Assembly (NCBI GenBank): GCA_003252075.1
Contig: QKDO01000113.1
Location: 1-64,000 of the forward strand
Length of the DNA stretch: 64,000 nucleotides
Direction: 5' to 3'
DNA from: Nitrospirota bacterium
GTDB taxonomy: Bacteria > Nitrospirota > Thermodesulfovibrionia > Thermodesulfovibrionales > UBA6898
Below, in pieces: positions 51,078 through 61,332 of the stretch; position 1 is the first letter of the stretch, and every line of letters begins with the position of its first letter. The notes beneath the pieces are model-generated. The model was not told the origin of the DNA and did no database searches. It worked only from the letters and a program-made list of their open reading frames with translations. The translations under genes and the position numbers were made by a program.

Positions 51078-51251
51078 ACCTGCCCTGCAGGTGATATGTG
51101 AAAAAGTTGATCCGGCAAATTAGATCTTTCGGGAGCCTGTGTAATGCACTGGTGTGCATATTGGCCATGTGCCAAAAGCCTGAAGGTGCATTTAAGGCAC
51201 CCACCTATATTTTAGGCGGATCTGATTCTTCACATACACGGCAGGGCGGGT
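51078..51251 (+). ncRNA. ssrS: Probable 6S RNA
   Basis: Closing stem ACCUGCCCUGC/GGCAGGGCGGGU (11 bp incl. one G-U) plus GUG-A-UAUGUGAA/UUCACAUA-CAC and GAUCCG/CGGAUC; about 174 nt rod with a central region containing GGCACCCACCU; lies directly upstream of rarA. Confidence 0.75.
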
Positions 51252-51345
51252 TTCTGATTATCCTTATTACAAAGCTGTTGTCTGTGGTCAAGGCGCTTTT
51301 GGCTGGTAGCATAGAGAGGTCTCATAGAGAAAACAAGGGATGTCG

Positions 51346-51367
51346 ACCTGCTAAGACAGGTTTTTTT
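51346..51367 (+). terminator. Intrinsic terminator between 6S RNA and rarA
   Basis: ACCTG-CTAAGA-CAGGT followed by TTTTTTT. Confidence 0.7.
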
Positions 51368-51460
51368 ATACATTCGTCTGTAAATATTCATCATTACCTT
51401 CCCCTTCTCTCTTTGCCAAAAGACCTCGCGAGACCATAGTCCAGCTGAAAGCTGGGGAAT

Positions 51461-52738
51461 TTGGATCTATTCAGGAACGAAAAAAGAGCGGCGCCGCTCG
51501 CGTGGAGAATGCAACCCGAGGATTTTGATGAATTCCTTGGCCAGCCGCATCTTCTTGAGCAGCAGAAACCGCTCAGGCGCCTTATAGAAGAAGACAAAAT
51601 CGTTTCGGTAATATTCTTTGGCCCCCCCGGAACAGGAAAGACTGCCCTTGCTCATATTATCGCCAGAAAGACAAAAGCCCGATTTATCGCTATCAATGCA
51701 GTTACTGCGGGAATCAAGGACATTCGGGAGGCGGTTGAATCGTCTCGAGGTGAGCGCTCGATTCTTTTTGTGGACGAAATCCATCGCTTCAACAAGACGC
51801 AGCAGGATGCCCTTCTTCCCCACGTTGAACAGGGAGAGATCATCCTTGTGGGAGCATCAACCCAGAATCCGTATTTCTCCCTCGTCCCGGCTCTTTCCTC
51901 CCGTTCTCTCATTTTTTCCTTCAGACCGATTCCGGCACCAGATTTAAGAACGCTCATCTCCCGGGCAGTGTCCGACAAGAAAGGGCTGGGAACGTACAAG
52001 GTGACCCTTCATCCGGACGCTGCCGAATATATCGCTTCGATCAGTGAGGGAGATGCCCGAAGGGCATTAAACATTCTTGAACTTTCATTTCTCTCTTTGC
52101 TCCGGGGAGGAAGTGACGGCATTGACATTACCCTTGAACAGGTGAAAGAAGTTACCCAGAACCGGTCTATCTACTACGATGAGGACGACCATTATAACAC
52201 GGCATCTGCCTTCATCAAGAGCATGCGTGGTTCTGATCCCGATGCAACTGTTTACTGGATGGCGAAGATGCTGGAGGCCGGAGAAGACCCCCTGTTTATT
52301 GCACGGAGAATCATTATATGTGCTGCAGAGGACATCGGGAATGCTGACCCTCAGGCGCTGGCAACGGCGGTCTCCGCACTTCACGCGCTTGAGAAGATCG
52401 GCATGCCGGAGGGAAGGATTCCCCTTGCCATGGCTGCACTCTATATTGCCGTTGCACCGAAAAGCAACGCTGCATATCTGGCCATTGACAAGGCAATCGA
52501 GGCCATAAAAAATGAGCCTCTCCAGGACGTGCCTGATCACCTTAAGGATGCCAGCTACGCAAGTGCGAAAAAGCTGGGATCCGGGATAGGATATCTCTAT
52601 CCTCACGATTTTGTTCAGCATATTGCCAAACAGGCATACATGCCGGAATCAAGATCTTTTTATAACCCATCTGACGAGGGCTTTGAGAAAGTAATACAAA
52701 AGAGACTGCAGAAAAGGAGGGAAATACAGGATGGATAG
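51461..52738 (+). CDS. rarA: Replication-associated recombination protein A (AAA+ ATPase)
   Basis: 425 aa; [38 protein letters not shown]. Confidence 0.95.
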   Translation: MDLFRNEKRAAPLAWRMQPEDFDEFLGQPHLLEQQKPLRRLIEEDKIVSVIFFGPPGTGKTALAHIIARKTKARFIAINAVTAGIKDIREAVESSRGERSILFVDEIHRFNKTQQDALLPHVEQGEIILVGASTQNPYFSLVPALSSRSLIFSFRPIPAPDLRTLISRAVSDKKGLGTYKVTLHPDAAEYIASISEGDARRALNILELSFLSLLRGGSDGIDITLEQVKEVTQNRSIYYDEDDHYNTASAFIKSMRGSDPDATVYWMAKMLEAGEDPLFIARRIIICAAEDIGNADPQALATAVSALHALEKIGMPEGRIPLAMAALYIAVAPKSNAAYLAIDKAIEAIKNEPLQDVPDHLKDASYASAKKLGSGIGYLYPHDFVQHIAKQAYMPESRSFYNPSDEGFEKVIQKRLQKRREIQDG

Positions 52739-54293
52739 CATGACATATATTGCCATTGCTGCTTTCGTGGGAATCGCCGTTGGTCTCCTGATGAGCCTCA
52801 TTTATAGGAGCGCCCTGAAAGGACAGAAGAGCTCCATTGAGGCAGAAAGAAACAAGATTGTTGAGAACGCAGGAAAAGAAGCTGAGAATATCAAGAAAGA
52901 GGCGACGCTGGAGGCTAAAGACATTGTCTATCAGGCCAAAAATGATGCTGAAAAGGAACTGCGCGAACGGCGTTCCGATGTAAATCAGCTCGAGAAACGC
53001 CTTCGCCAGAAAGAAGAGACCCTTGACCGAAAATTCGACCAGATCGAGAAACGCGAACATGAATTGAGCAAGCGCGAGCGGGAATATAGCGCAAAAGAAC
53101 GGTCTGTCCAGGAAAAGGAGGCGACATATTTTCAACTCGTAAGGGAACAAACGGAAGCGCTTGAAAAGATCTCCGGGATATCTGTCGAAGAGGCAAAACA
53201 GGAGATCCTCAGAAGAACCGAAGAAGATTCCCGCCTCGAAATTGCCAAGCTCATTAAGAAGATCGAGGATGAGGCCAAGGAGAATGCAGAGAAGAAGTCT
53301 AAAGAGATACTCGGCTTTGCCATCCAGCGCTACGCAAGCGATTATGTTGCTGATGCGACCGTAAGTGCGGTAAGCCTTCCCGGTGACGAGATGAAGGGCA
53401 GGATCATCGGGAGAGAAGGAAGAAACATCAGGGCTCTCGAGGCTGCGACCGGTGTAGATCTCATTGTGGACGATACTCCTGAGATGGTCACGCTTTCAGG
53501 ATTCGACCCGGTGCGTCGTGAGATCGCAAAGCTCTCGCTGGAACGTCTCATTGCTGACGGCCGTATTCATCCCACCCGGATCGAAGAAGTTGTCGAAAAG
53601 GTCAGGAAGGAGGTGGATGCCAATATCCGGGAAGAGGGAGAAAAAGCTGTCTTTGATCTTGGTTTGTCAGGTATTCACCCCGAACTGATCAAGACGCTCG
53701 GCAGATTGAAATATCGGACCTCATACGGACAGAACATGCTACAACATTCCCGTGAAGTAGCCTACCTTGCAGGCATGATGGCTGGAGAACTCGGCGTTGA
53801 TACGAAGCTGGCCAAGCGCGCAGGGCTTCTGCACGATCTCGGCAAGGCTATTGACCATGAGACAGAAGGATCTCACCAGGAGATTGGCTCCAATCTTGCA
53901 AAAAAATTCGGAGAAAACTATAAGGTCGTGAATGCCATTTATTCCCATCACGGTGATGCAGATCCGTTGACCGTTGAGGCGGCACTCGTCGCTGCTGCTG
54001 ATGCACTTTCTGCCGCTAGGCCCGGTGTCAGAAGGGAAAGCATAGAACACTATCTGAAACGTCTGGAGGAGCTCGAGAAACTCGCATTGTCATTCAAAGG
54101 TGTTGAAAAATGCTATGCCATACAGGCTGGCCGGGAAATCAGAATTATCGTAAAACCCGAAGAAGTAAATGATGAGCTCTCTGCGATGATTGCCCGTGAT
54201 CTCTCAAAAAAAATCGAGGCGGAAATGTCCTATCCGGGTCAGATCAAGGTCACGGTCATTCGGGAATCGCGTCATGTCGAATATGCAAAATAG
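52731..54293 (+). CDS. rny: Ribonuclease Y
   Basis: 520 aa; N-terminal TM helix and long coiled coil, KH domain [17 protein letters not shown] domain [12 protein letters not shown]. Confidence 0.97.
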   Translation: MDSMTYIAIAAFVGIAVGLLMSLIYRSALKGQKSSIEAERNKIVENAGKEAENIKKEATLEAKDIVYQAKNDAEKELRERRSDVNQLEKRLRQKEETLDRKFDQIEKREHELSKREREYSAKERSVQEKEATYFQLVREQTEALEKISGISVEEAKQEILRRTEEDSRLEIAKLIKKIEDEAKENAEKKSKEILGFAIQRYASDYVADATVSAVSLPGDEMKGRIIGREGRNIRALEAATGVDLIVDDTPEMVTLSGFDPVRREIAKLSLERLIADGRIHPTRIEEVVEKVRKEVDANIREEGEKAVFDLGLSGIHPELIKTLGRLKYRTSYGQNMLQHSREVAYLAGMMAGELGVDTKLAKRAGLLHDLGKAIDHETEGSHQEIGSNLAKKFGENYKVVNAIYSHHGDADPLTVEAALVAAADALSAARPGVRRESIEHYLKRLEELEKLALSFKGVEKCYAIQAGREIRIIVKPEEVNDELSAMIARDLSKKIEAEMSYPGQIKVTVIRESRHVEYAK

Positions 54294-54329
54294 ACCGCTG
54301 CCCTATTCTGCAGATACGGACAACGGAAA

Positions 54330-55112
54330 ATGAAGTTGCTCTTTATCGGCGACATTGTCGGCAAGGTGGGAAGGAACGCGGTCCGGGCGTCCCTTCCCGG
54401 TCTTGTGGACAAGTATAAGCTTGACATGGTAATTGCCAATGGAGAGAATATTGCCGGCGGTTTTGGCCTGACTGTGAATCTGGTAAACGACCTTTATGCC
54501 ATGGGTGTCCATGTCATAACGACCGGCAACCACGTTTGGGATAAGAAGGACTTTGTAAGCTATATCTCAAAGGACAACCGCGTTCTCCGGCCTGCCAACT
54601 TTGCTCCGGGGGTCCCCGGTTATGGAAGCATTATCTACAGGATTCCTGACGGCACCAAGGTCGCGGTCCTGAACCTTTCGGGCAGGGTCTTCATGTCCAA
54701 TATGGACTGTCCGTTTCGTAAGGCCATGTCAGAGATTGAAGCTTTGGCAGATGAGACAAACATCATTATCATAGATTTTCATGCAGAGGCAACCTCCGAA
54801 AAGATTGCTTTCGGTTATTTTGTTGACGGTAAGGCCAGCGCCGTCATCGGCACGCATACACATGTCCAGACAGCTGATGAAAAGATCCTTCAGCACGGGA
54901 CGGCATATATCACCGATGTCGGCATGACCGGTCCTGCCTACTCGGTTATCGGAATTGAAGTGGACCAGATCATACAGAGATTCCTCACGGGAATGCCGGA
55001 CAGGTTTGAAACTGCACAGGGCGACGGGATATTATCTGCAGTTGTGGTAGATATTAATGCTGTGACCGGAAAGGCTACGGCGATACAGCGAATACAGCTC
55101 AGCTATCCGTAG
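54330..55112 (+). CDS. YmdB-family metallophosphoesterase
   Basis: 260 aa; MKLLFIGDIVGKVGRNAV, TTGNHVWDKK, IIDFHAEATSEK. Confidence 0.92.
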   Translation: MKLLFIGDIVGKVGRNAVRASLPGLVDKYKLDMVIANGENIAGGFGLTVNLVNDLYAMGVHVITTGNHVWDKKDFVSYISKDNRVLRPANFAPGVPGYGSIIYRIPDGTKVAVLNLSGRVFMSNMDCPFRKAMSEIEALADETNIIIIDFHAEATSEKIAFGYFVDGKASAVIGTHTHVQTADEKILQHGTAYITDVGMTGPAYSVIGIEVDQIIQRFLTGMPDRFETAQGDGILSAVVVDINAVTGKATAIQRIQLSYP

Positions 55113-55372
55113 GACTGCCGGCCGTCTGCTTCTGCATTCCCCATTTCTTTTGATACATCTTCGATGATTGCGGTTATTACTTTCAGGGCTTCCTGTGCAG
55201 CTGTTTCATCAACCTTTTGGATGGCAAATCCGGCATGGACGAGCACATACTCGCCAATCTTGACCTCCTCAGGCAGCAGCATGAGGTTTATCTCTCTGCG
55301 GGCACCGTACACGTCTACAATAGCCCTGAATTGATCCTTCTCGATGATCTTCGATGGTATTGCAAGGCACAT
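55103..55372 (-). CDS. hypC: Hydrogenase assembly chaperone HypC/HupF
   Basis: 89 aa; MCLAIPSKIIE, VGEYVLVHAGFAIQKV-type sequence. Confidence 0.95.
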   Translation of the reverse strand: MCLAIPSKIIEKDQFRAIVDVYGARREINLMLLPEEVKIGEYVLVHAGFAIQKVDETAAQEALKVITAIIEDVSKEMGNAEADGRQSYG

Positions 55373-55381
55373 GACGTTAAT

Positions 55382-55939
55382 CTAAACCTTTCCCCAGATG
55401 CTCTGTTTCTGCGAAATCTCATGCTGTTCAAGCTTTTCCACTTTACAGCCTATCCCTCTTAGATCTTCCACGACGACTTCCAGCAGGTGGTCAAGTCCGC
55501 TTTTTACTTCCCGGGAAAGACCGATTCCCAGGACAATATTTTTGGGCTCGATGCCAAAAAGAACAAGTCGTTTCGGCAGCTCATCAGTCAACGTAGCGGC
55601 GGCAAGAAGGTCAGAGATGCCAAGCTGATGAGGAGAGATTCTCGTTCTGAACTGCGCCGGAACGTCCTCTCCCTCCACTTTGAGTACCGTGCCCGGCTGA
55701 TTGCCGCTTTTGATCGCATCGACAATGATGAGGTAATCCCTGCCCGAAATATAGGAGAGGAGTTCGATTCCCGAAGTACCGCCGTCGAGCAGTTCAACGT
55801 TATCCGGGAACAGATATCTCCTCTGCAGTTCCTCTACCGCCCTAATGCCGATACCTTCATCTGTCATCAGGATGCTGCCGACGCCCATAACGAGGACATT
55901 GGGCAGCTCTCCTGCTGACGACAATGGTGACATGCTCAT
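55382..55939 (-). CDS. [NiFe] hydrogenase maturation endopeptidase (HyaD/HybD family)
   Basis: 185 aa; GVGSILMTDEGIGIRAVEEL, LDGGTSGIELL, RISPHQLGISDLLAA. Confidence 0.92.
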   Translation of the reverse strand: MSMSPLSSAGELPNVLVMGVGSILMTDEGIGIRAVEELQRRYLFPDNVELLDGGTSGIELLSYISGRDYLIIVDAIKSGNQPGTVLKVEGEDVPAQFRTRISPHQLGISDLLAAATLTDELPKRLVLFGIEPKNIVLGIGLSREVKSGLDHLLEVVVEDLRGIGCKVEKLEQHEISQKQSIWGKV

Positions 55940-57639
55940 TATACTGCTTTTACCTTTACGATCTCGTTCTGGTTTCTGTCAAACACATGTATCGCACATG
56001 CAAGACAGGGATCAAAGGAATGCACCGTACGCAGGATCTCAAGAGGTCTTTCCGGGTCCTGCACCGGGTTGCCGACCAACGAAGCCTCATAGGGACCGGG
56101 AGCATCCTGACTGTTCCTGGGGCCCGCATTCCATGTCGAAGGCACAACTGCCTGATAATTCTTGATCTTGCCGTTCTCTATTACAATCCAGTGTGACAAA
56201 ATGCCTCGCGGCGCCTCATGGAACCCGTATCCCTTTTGTACGCCAGACGGAAAGGTCGGAGGGCTGAAGGTTGTCACATCACCCTTTGCGATATTTTCTA
56301 CAAGAGCGTTCCACTGGGATTTCAGTGTGTCATAGAGAACCGCGCACCGGATCGAGCGCGCCCCAATCCGGCCGATCGTTGAATGGAGCGCGTCAATGCC
56401 CACCTTGGCACCTGCAAGTGAGCTGATGGTATCAAGCATCGTTGCAGCATATTTCTTCGTTGGCGCATGTCCTGCGGCGAACATGCAGAGCACGTTTGCA
56501 AGCGGACCCACCTGCGCAGGTCTGCCCTTGAATGTCGGAGACTTTACCCAAGAATATTTCTTGTTGTCCTGGAAATCGGTATAATTCGGGACGGTTTCTT
56601 CGTCCCAGGGATGCTTATCCCAGTCGCCGTCATACCAGGAATGTTTAATGCTCTCTTTCACATTCTCACCGAAGAACGGGTCAGTGTAGCTCTTGATCGG
56701 CTGGAACTTCGTGACATCACCATCCGGGATATACCCGCCGGGCAGCGCAAAGGTCGTTCCCTTGGTGTCCATCGGCATGTCCGGAGCAGAGAGGTAGTTC
56801 GTCACGCCTTTGCCAACCTGCGTCCAGTCGGCGTAGAATGCTGCAACAGCTGCTGTGTCAACAAGGAGGACGTTCTCTACAAAATCGCCGACCTTATCGA
56901 TGAGGGTCTTGATGTAATAGAGCCGCTCCATGTTCAGGGTCGACTGACTGTCAAGGTTGATAGGATTGGCGACACCGCCTACCGCCAGATTCTGAATATG
57001 CGGCGTCTTTGAACCGAGGATGGCCACTACCTTATTGATCTCCCGCTGATACTCAAGCGCCTGCAGGTAGTGATGCGCTGCGAGCATATTTACCTCGGGG
57101 GAAAGCTTCATGGCAGGATGGCCCCAATAGCCGCTGCCATAAATCCCCAGCTGCCCTGAACCTACAAACGTCTTGAGCCTCTCCTGGGAAGCTTTAACTG
57201 CATCATAACTATTGCCTGGCCACGGAGAAAGCTTCTGCCCGAGGTTTGCCGTCGCCCGTGCGTCTGCCTTGAGAGCCGAAACGATATCCACCCAGTCAAG
57301 AGCTCCGAGATGATAGAAATGAACGATATGATCATGTGTAGCATGAGCCCCCATCATCAGGTTCCTGATATACTGTGCATTGAGCGGAATTTCAAGCTGA
57401 AGAGCATTTTCTACCGAACGCACTGAAGCCAGTGCGTGAACAGTCGTTCAAACTCCGCAGAAGCGTTGGGTAAAAATCCATGCATCCCGCGGGTCACGTC
57501 CCCTGAGGATTGTTTCGATACCCCGCCACATCTGACCGGACGACCACGCCTTCGTGACCTTGCCCCCGTCGATCTCGCAGTCAATTCTGAGGTGCCCCTC
57601 GATCCTCGTGATGGGGTCGATCGTAATTCTCTTAGACAT
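55939..57639 (-). CDS. hybC: [NiFe] hydrogenase large subunit (HybC-like) with in-frame TGA (candidate selenocysteine) at 57448-57450
   Basis: ORFs 57448..57639 and 55939..57423 are one frame: ...[16 protein letters not shown][TGA][21 protein letters not shown]...[18 protein letters not shown]1 and C-terminal DPCxxC motifs intact except for the TGA. Confidence 0.9.
57413..57447 (-). promoter_or_regulatory. Candidate bacterial SECIS hairpin
   Basis: Minus strand immediately after TGA: ACG-ACUG-UUC-ACGCACUG-GCUU-CAGUGCGU-U-CGGU; 8-bp perfect upper stem, 4-nt loop starting with G, 18 nt between TGA and loop. Confidence 0.6.
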
Positions 57640-57695
57640 ATCTTCCTCCTCTAGATATATATTCTTCTTTTACAGTCGTCATTCTTTTCATGGTC

Positions 57696-58826
57696 TCAGT
57701 GCTCCGTCTCCGGGAACAGGTTGAGGTACTTCGCCGAGACCTTGAACCCGAAAAAGGCAAACGCAATGAACGCCGCTGTCAAGATCAGCTCCATAAGCGA
57801 CGGGAAATAATCCACGCCGAATCTGCTGGCGTATTCTGCCAGTCCGAAGATACCGACATTCATCCGGTTAATCAGGACACCGACAATCACCAGAAGATTG
57901 ACGCTGAAGATGCTGTTGATCCCGGTCCGGTACTTCGGCATCGCCAACAACACCAGCGGCAGCATGACACCGATGACCATCTCTAGGAGATACATATTCG
58001 ACGTAAAGCTTCCAGCAAACGCGGCTCCGATTCCCGGGCCAGCTACCAGATCCCATACTTTCAGAATAAAATAGAATCCGGCAACAATCAGGGATCCCCG
58101 TGCAAGGCCTCGCAGGATATCGACCGGTAACGGGTGATTGAACAGACGGGAACTCAGGATAGTCTCGAAGCTAACCATGGAAAGCCCCATGAAAACAGCA
58201 GAAACGAGAAACAGATACGGAAGCTTGCTGCTGTACCAGAGCGGCGAAAGCTTTGATGGAATGATCAGATAAACCGCGCCGAGCGAGGACTGGTGAAGCG
58301 TCGACAGAAGCACGCCGAACAGTACAATCGGCACCATGATCGCATTCATGAACCGGTATGCACCCATCATCCTCAGACGCTCGAAGAGCATCGGGCTGGA
58401 TTCGGCCCCAAGAGTCGTCGTGTACAGCACCACGTGAATGGCAACAATGAACATGATCGAATTAACCTGCCACATGACGACCGGATGCCAGATTCGAAAT
58501 GACTGACCCAAGTCAAAGAATATGGCGGTAGCAGCAAGAACATACCCAAAGAAGGCATTCAGAATTGCCGGCCGCACGATCGGTTTGTATTTCTTCCAGT
58601 TGAGAATATAGACAGCGCCCGCGATGACGAACCCCCCTGCTGCCATCGCAACACCGCCCAGGACGTCCATGCCGATCCAGAATCCCCACGGCCACAGGTT
58701 GTTCAGGTTGGTCGCCGCGCCGAGCCCCCTGAATAACCGATACACGGCAACGAAGGCACCGGCCGCCATAACCACAATCAGACCGATCGTGGTGGGGGTC
58801 ATCATCTTGATGTCATGCTGTTTCAT
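57696..58826 (-). CDS. hybB: HybB/NrfD-type integral membrane subunit
   Basis: 376 aa multi-TM NrfD-like protein in the hydrogenase operon. Confidence 0.88.
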   Translation of the reverse strand: MKQHDIKMMTPTTIGLIVVMAAGAFVAVYRLFRGLGAATNLNNLWPWGFWIGMDVLGGVAMAAGGFVIAGAVYILNWKKYKPIVRPAILNAFFGYVLAATAIFFDLGQSFRIWHPVVMWQVNSIMFIVAIHVVLYTTTLGAESSPMLFERLRMMGAYRFMNAIMVPIVLFGVLLSTLHQSSLGAVYLIIPSKLSPLWYSSKLPYLFLVSAVFMGLSMVSFETILSSRLFNHPLPVDILRGLARGSLIVAGFYFILKVWDLVAGPGIGAAFAGSFTSNMYLLEMVIGVMLPLVLLAMPKYRTGINSIFSVNLLVIVGVLINRMNVGIFGLAEYASRFGVDYFPSLMELILTAAFIAFAFFGFKVSAKYLNLFPETEH

Positions 58827-58830
58827 GGTC

Positions 58831-59832
58831 CTATTCCTCCTTATCCTTGTTTCTTCCCCGGGTAACTGCCCAGGTGGCCGCTCCGCCGATCAGCACGGTC
58901 GCAATGACCGCCGGTATCTTTGATATATAGGCCCAAGTAAGATCAGGGAGAACCTGTTCACTGATGTTTTTATCAAACCCAAGCATTTCAAATGGCACGC
59001 CGGCAAGGAGCAGGTACTGGGTTCCTCCCGCCTCTTTCATGCCATAAAGGTGATTGATGTATTTTGAGACAAGGCGCCTGCTTTTTTCCTTCGAGCCCAC
59101 GGTCTGAACAGGGAAGGAGTATTCTTCACCCGGTTTGAGAGTTAACCTCTTTGCCGCCTCCTTGCGGAGATCAGTAACCTTGCCGAATATGGACGCGCCG
59201 GTAGGGCAATACTCACAACACGCAGAATACTTGCCTTCGTCATAGCGATGCCTGCAGAGCTGGCACTTCCTGACCCGCGGACTGGCGCTTTCGTATTCGT
59301 AGCGAGGGATCCTGAATGGACATGCCAGCATGCAATATCTGCAGCCGATACAGCGGTCTTCGACGTAGTATACAACGCCATTTTTCGGGTCTTTCCTGAG
59401 CGCACTGACAGGACAGACCGATACGCAGGCCGGCGATATGCAGTGCATGCAATGCTGCTTGACCAGAGAGAAGCCGTTCTCCGTCTCGTCCTTGTGCTCT
59501 CCGGTTCCGTTCTTGCAAACCTTAATGATGTTGACGGTCTTACTCGACAGGTCCCGCGCATCATCCCAGATATTGTCAGGAGATGAAAAATCATAGGGCA
59601 GTCCCTTGCGGTCAGGCAGATAGAGCGCACCGCCGGGAACGCTGTTCTGGATCTTGCAGTTGACCATGCACGACTTGCAGCCGATGCAGAGTGTCGCATC
59701 GTACAGAATCCCTACTGCCTCAGGAGGGAGTTCGCGCGGCATTGATGCGCCGGCAGACACGGCCTGCGAGGCCAATATGGCACCACCGCCCACAGCAGCC
59801 GCTTTAAGAAAGTCTCGCCTGTTCATGCTCAT
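58831..59832 (-). CDS. hybA: HybA-type 4Fe-4S ferredoxin subunit, Tat signal
   Basis: 333 aa; MNRRDFLKAAAVGGGAILAS Tat signal; CIGCKSCMVNCK, CMHCISPACVSVCPV, CIGCRYCMLACPF clusters; C-terminal TM anchor. Confidence 0.92.
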   Translation of the reverse strand: MSMNRRDFLKAAAVGGGAILASQAVSAGASMPRELPPEAVGILYDATLCIGCKSCMVNCKIQNSVPGGALYLPDRKGLPYDFSSPDNIWDDARDLSSKTVNIIKVCKNGTGEHKDETENGFSLVKQHCMHCISPACVSVCPVSALRKDPKNGVVYYVEDRCIGCRYCMLACPFRIPRYEYESASPRVRKCQLCRHRYDEGKYSACCEYCPTGASIFGKVTDLRKEAAKRLTLKPGEEYSFPVQTVGSKEKSRRLVSKYINHLYGMKEAGGTQYLLLAGVPFEMLGFDKNISEQVLPDLTWAYISKIPAVIATVLIGGAATWAVTRGRNKDKEE

Positions 59833-59834
59833 GG

Positions 59835-60971
59835 CTATTCCTCCTTGTTGCCGGAATCTCCATCCTTTTTGCCAAGACCGGAGACCAGTGCGGCGGCGGC
59901 AGCGCCTATTGCAGCTCCGGAAACGCCTGCGGCGAGGGCCTTTGTACCGGAAGATACACCTTCTTTATGAGGGAAGACCTCGGTAAAAAGTGAAGGAGGA
60001 GTGATATACTTAGGACGTGCCGGCGAATGAAGAGGCAGAGTAAATCCGACTCCTTTTTCTGAACACCCGAAACACGGATGACCAGTCCCTACCGGCCATG
60101 CACCTGAACCGACATCATTGAAGAGCTGTATCGGACAGTTGTTAAAGGTCTCCGGCCCCTTGCATCCAAGCTTATACAGACAATAGCCTTTTCTGTGCCC
60201 ATCGTCGCCGAACTGGATTGCAAACCTTCCCGCATCAAAGTGAGGACGGCGCTCGCAGTTCTCATGGATAATCCTGCCATAAGCAAACTTCGGTCGCGCT
60301 TGATCATCGAGTTCGGGCAGTTTTTTGAACGTCAGGAAATAGAGCACCGTTGAAAGAAAGTTATAGGGATTTGGCGGGCAGCCGGGAATATTTACAACAG
60401 GGGTCTTGATACCTTTGCTCTTCAGAACCTCGTGGGCAGGTGATGCACCCGTAGGGTTAGGATCAGCTGAAGGGATACCACCCCATGATGCGCAGGACCC
60501 AATGGCGATTACGGCGGCTGCATCCTGTGCCATCTCACCGAGAAGGGAAAGGGCCGTCTTGCCGGCGATCTTGCAGTAGATCCCGTTATCCTTTACTGGT
60601 ATTGACCCGTCAACAACGAGGATGTACTTTCCCTTGTATTCCTTCATTGATTTTTCTCGCCACTGCTCAGCCTGTTTGCCGGCGCCGACCAGAAGAGTCT
60701 CGTGATATTCGAGCGAGATCAGTTCCAGAATAAGTTTATCAAGCGTGGGATGATTCGTTCTCAGCAGCGTTTCCGTACACCCCGTGCATTCCTGGGCTGA
60801 TAGCCACAGGACAGGAGGCCGCTTCTGTGTCGTAACTGCCTCTGCGATCTTGGCCCCCGTGCCGAGCGGAAGTCCCATTCCTACTGCCATGGTACTGCAG
60901 AACTTCAGAAAATCCCTGCGGGAGAATCCACATATCGTCTCCTCTTCCATGCTGTGCTCAACTTTCTTCAT
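59835..60971 (-). CDS. hybO: [NiFe] hydrogenase small subunit, Tat signal
   Basis: 378 aa; SRRDFLKFCSTMAVGMG Tat signal; LSAQECTGCTETLLR, IPGCPPNPYNFL, GCKGPETFNNCP, GHPCFGCSE. Confidence 0.95.
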   Translation of the reverse strand: MKKVEHSMEEETICGFSRRDFLKFCSTMAVGMGLPLGTGAKIAEAVTTQKRPPVLWLSAQECTGCTETLLRTNHPTLDKLILELISLEYHETLLVGAGKQAEQWREKSMKEYKGKYILVVDGSIPVKDNGIYCKIAGKTALSLLGEMAQDAAAVIAIGSCASWGGIPSADPNPTGASPAHEVLKSKGIKTPVVNIPGCPPNPYNFLSTVLYFLTFKKLPELDDQARPKFAYGRIIHENCERRPHFDAGRFAIQFGDDGHRKGYCLYKLGCKGPETFNNCPIQLFNDVGSGAWPVGTGHPCFGCSEKGVGFTLPLHSPARPKYITPPSLFTEVFPHKEGVSSGTKALAAGVSGAAIGAAAAALVSGLGKKDGDSGNKEE

Positions 60972-61058
60972 AGCCCTCTCCCTTCTTCTCTTCAGGCTTA
61001 TGCAAACCTGTAGTATTGGACAGTTGTCTTTAGTATATTATCTCTCTCCTCAATTTAA

Positions 61059-61107
61059 TGATAATGCTGATAAACAGAATTTATAAATTGATAAGCACAA
61101 TTGATAA
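61059..61107. repeat. Four TGATAA direct repeats upstream of the hydrogenase operon
   Basis: TGATAA at 61059, 61068, 61089 and 61102 in the divergent hyb/osmC intergenic region. Confidence 0.5.
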
Positions 61108-61332
61108 GATTATAATAACCTTATAAGTAGCAAATTTGTATTTTTTTTTACATAATGTTGCAGGGTTTCTTTCTTGCTTAATTACGTCTCGGCGAACGTG
61201 ATAGATCATAAAATTAATAACATCTTTAACAATGTAATATATCGACAAAGCGGGGTAAGGTATGTAATAAATTATCTGTACGCGCCCAATAATATACTCT
61301 CATGAGAGAGCTTAAGAATAAGGAGGAGTACT

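Noticed and set aside
51098-51439. 113-aa plus-strand ORF before rarA
   Set aside because: Overlaps the 6S RNA candidate and the terminator; protein has no recognisable features.
57448-57639. Reading the 63-aa ORF as a separate small gene or the hydrogenase as a simple frameshift pseudogene
   Set aside because: Frame is unchanged across the TGA, the codon falls exactly on a catalytic Cys position, and all other operon genes are intact.
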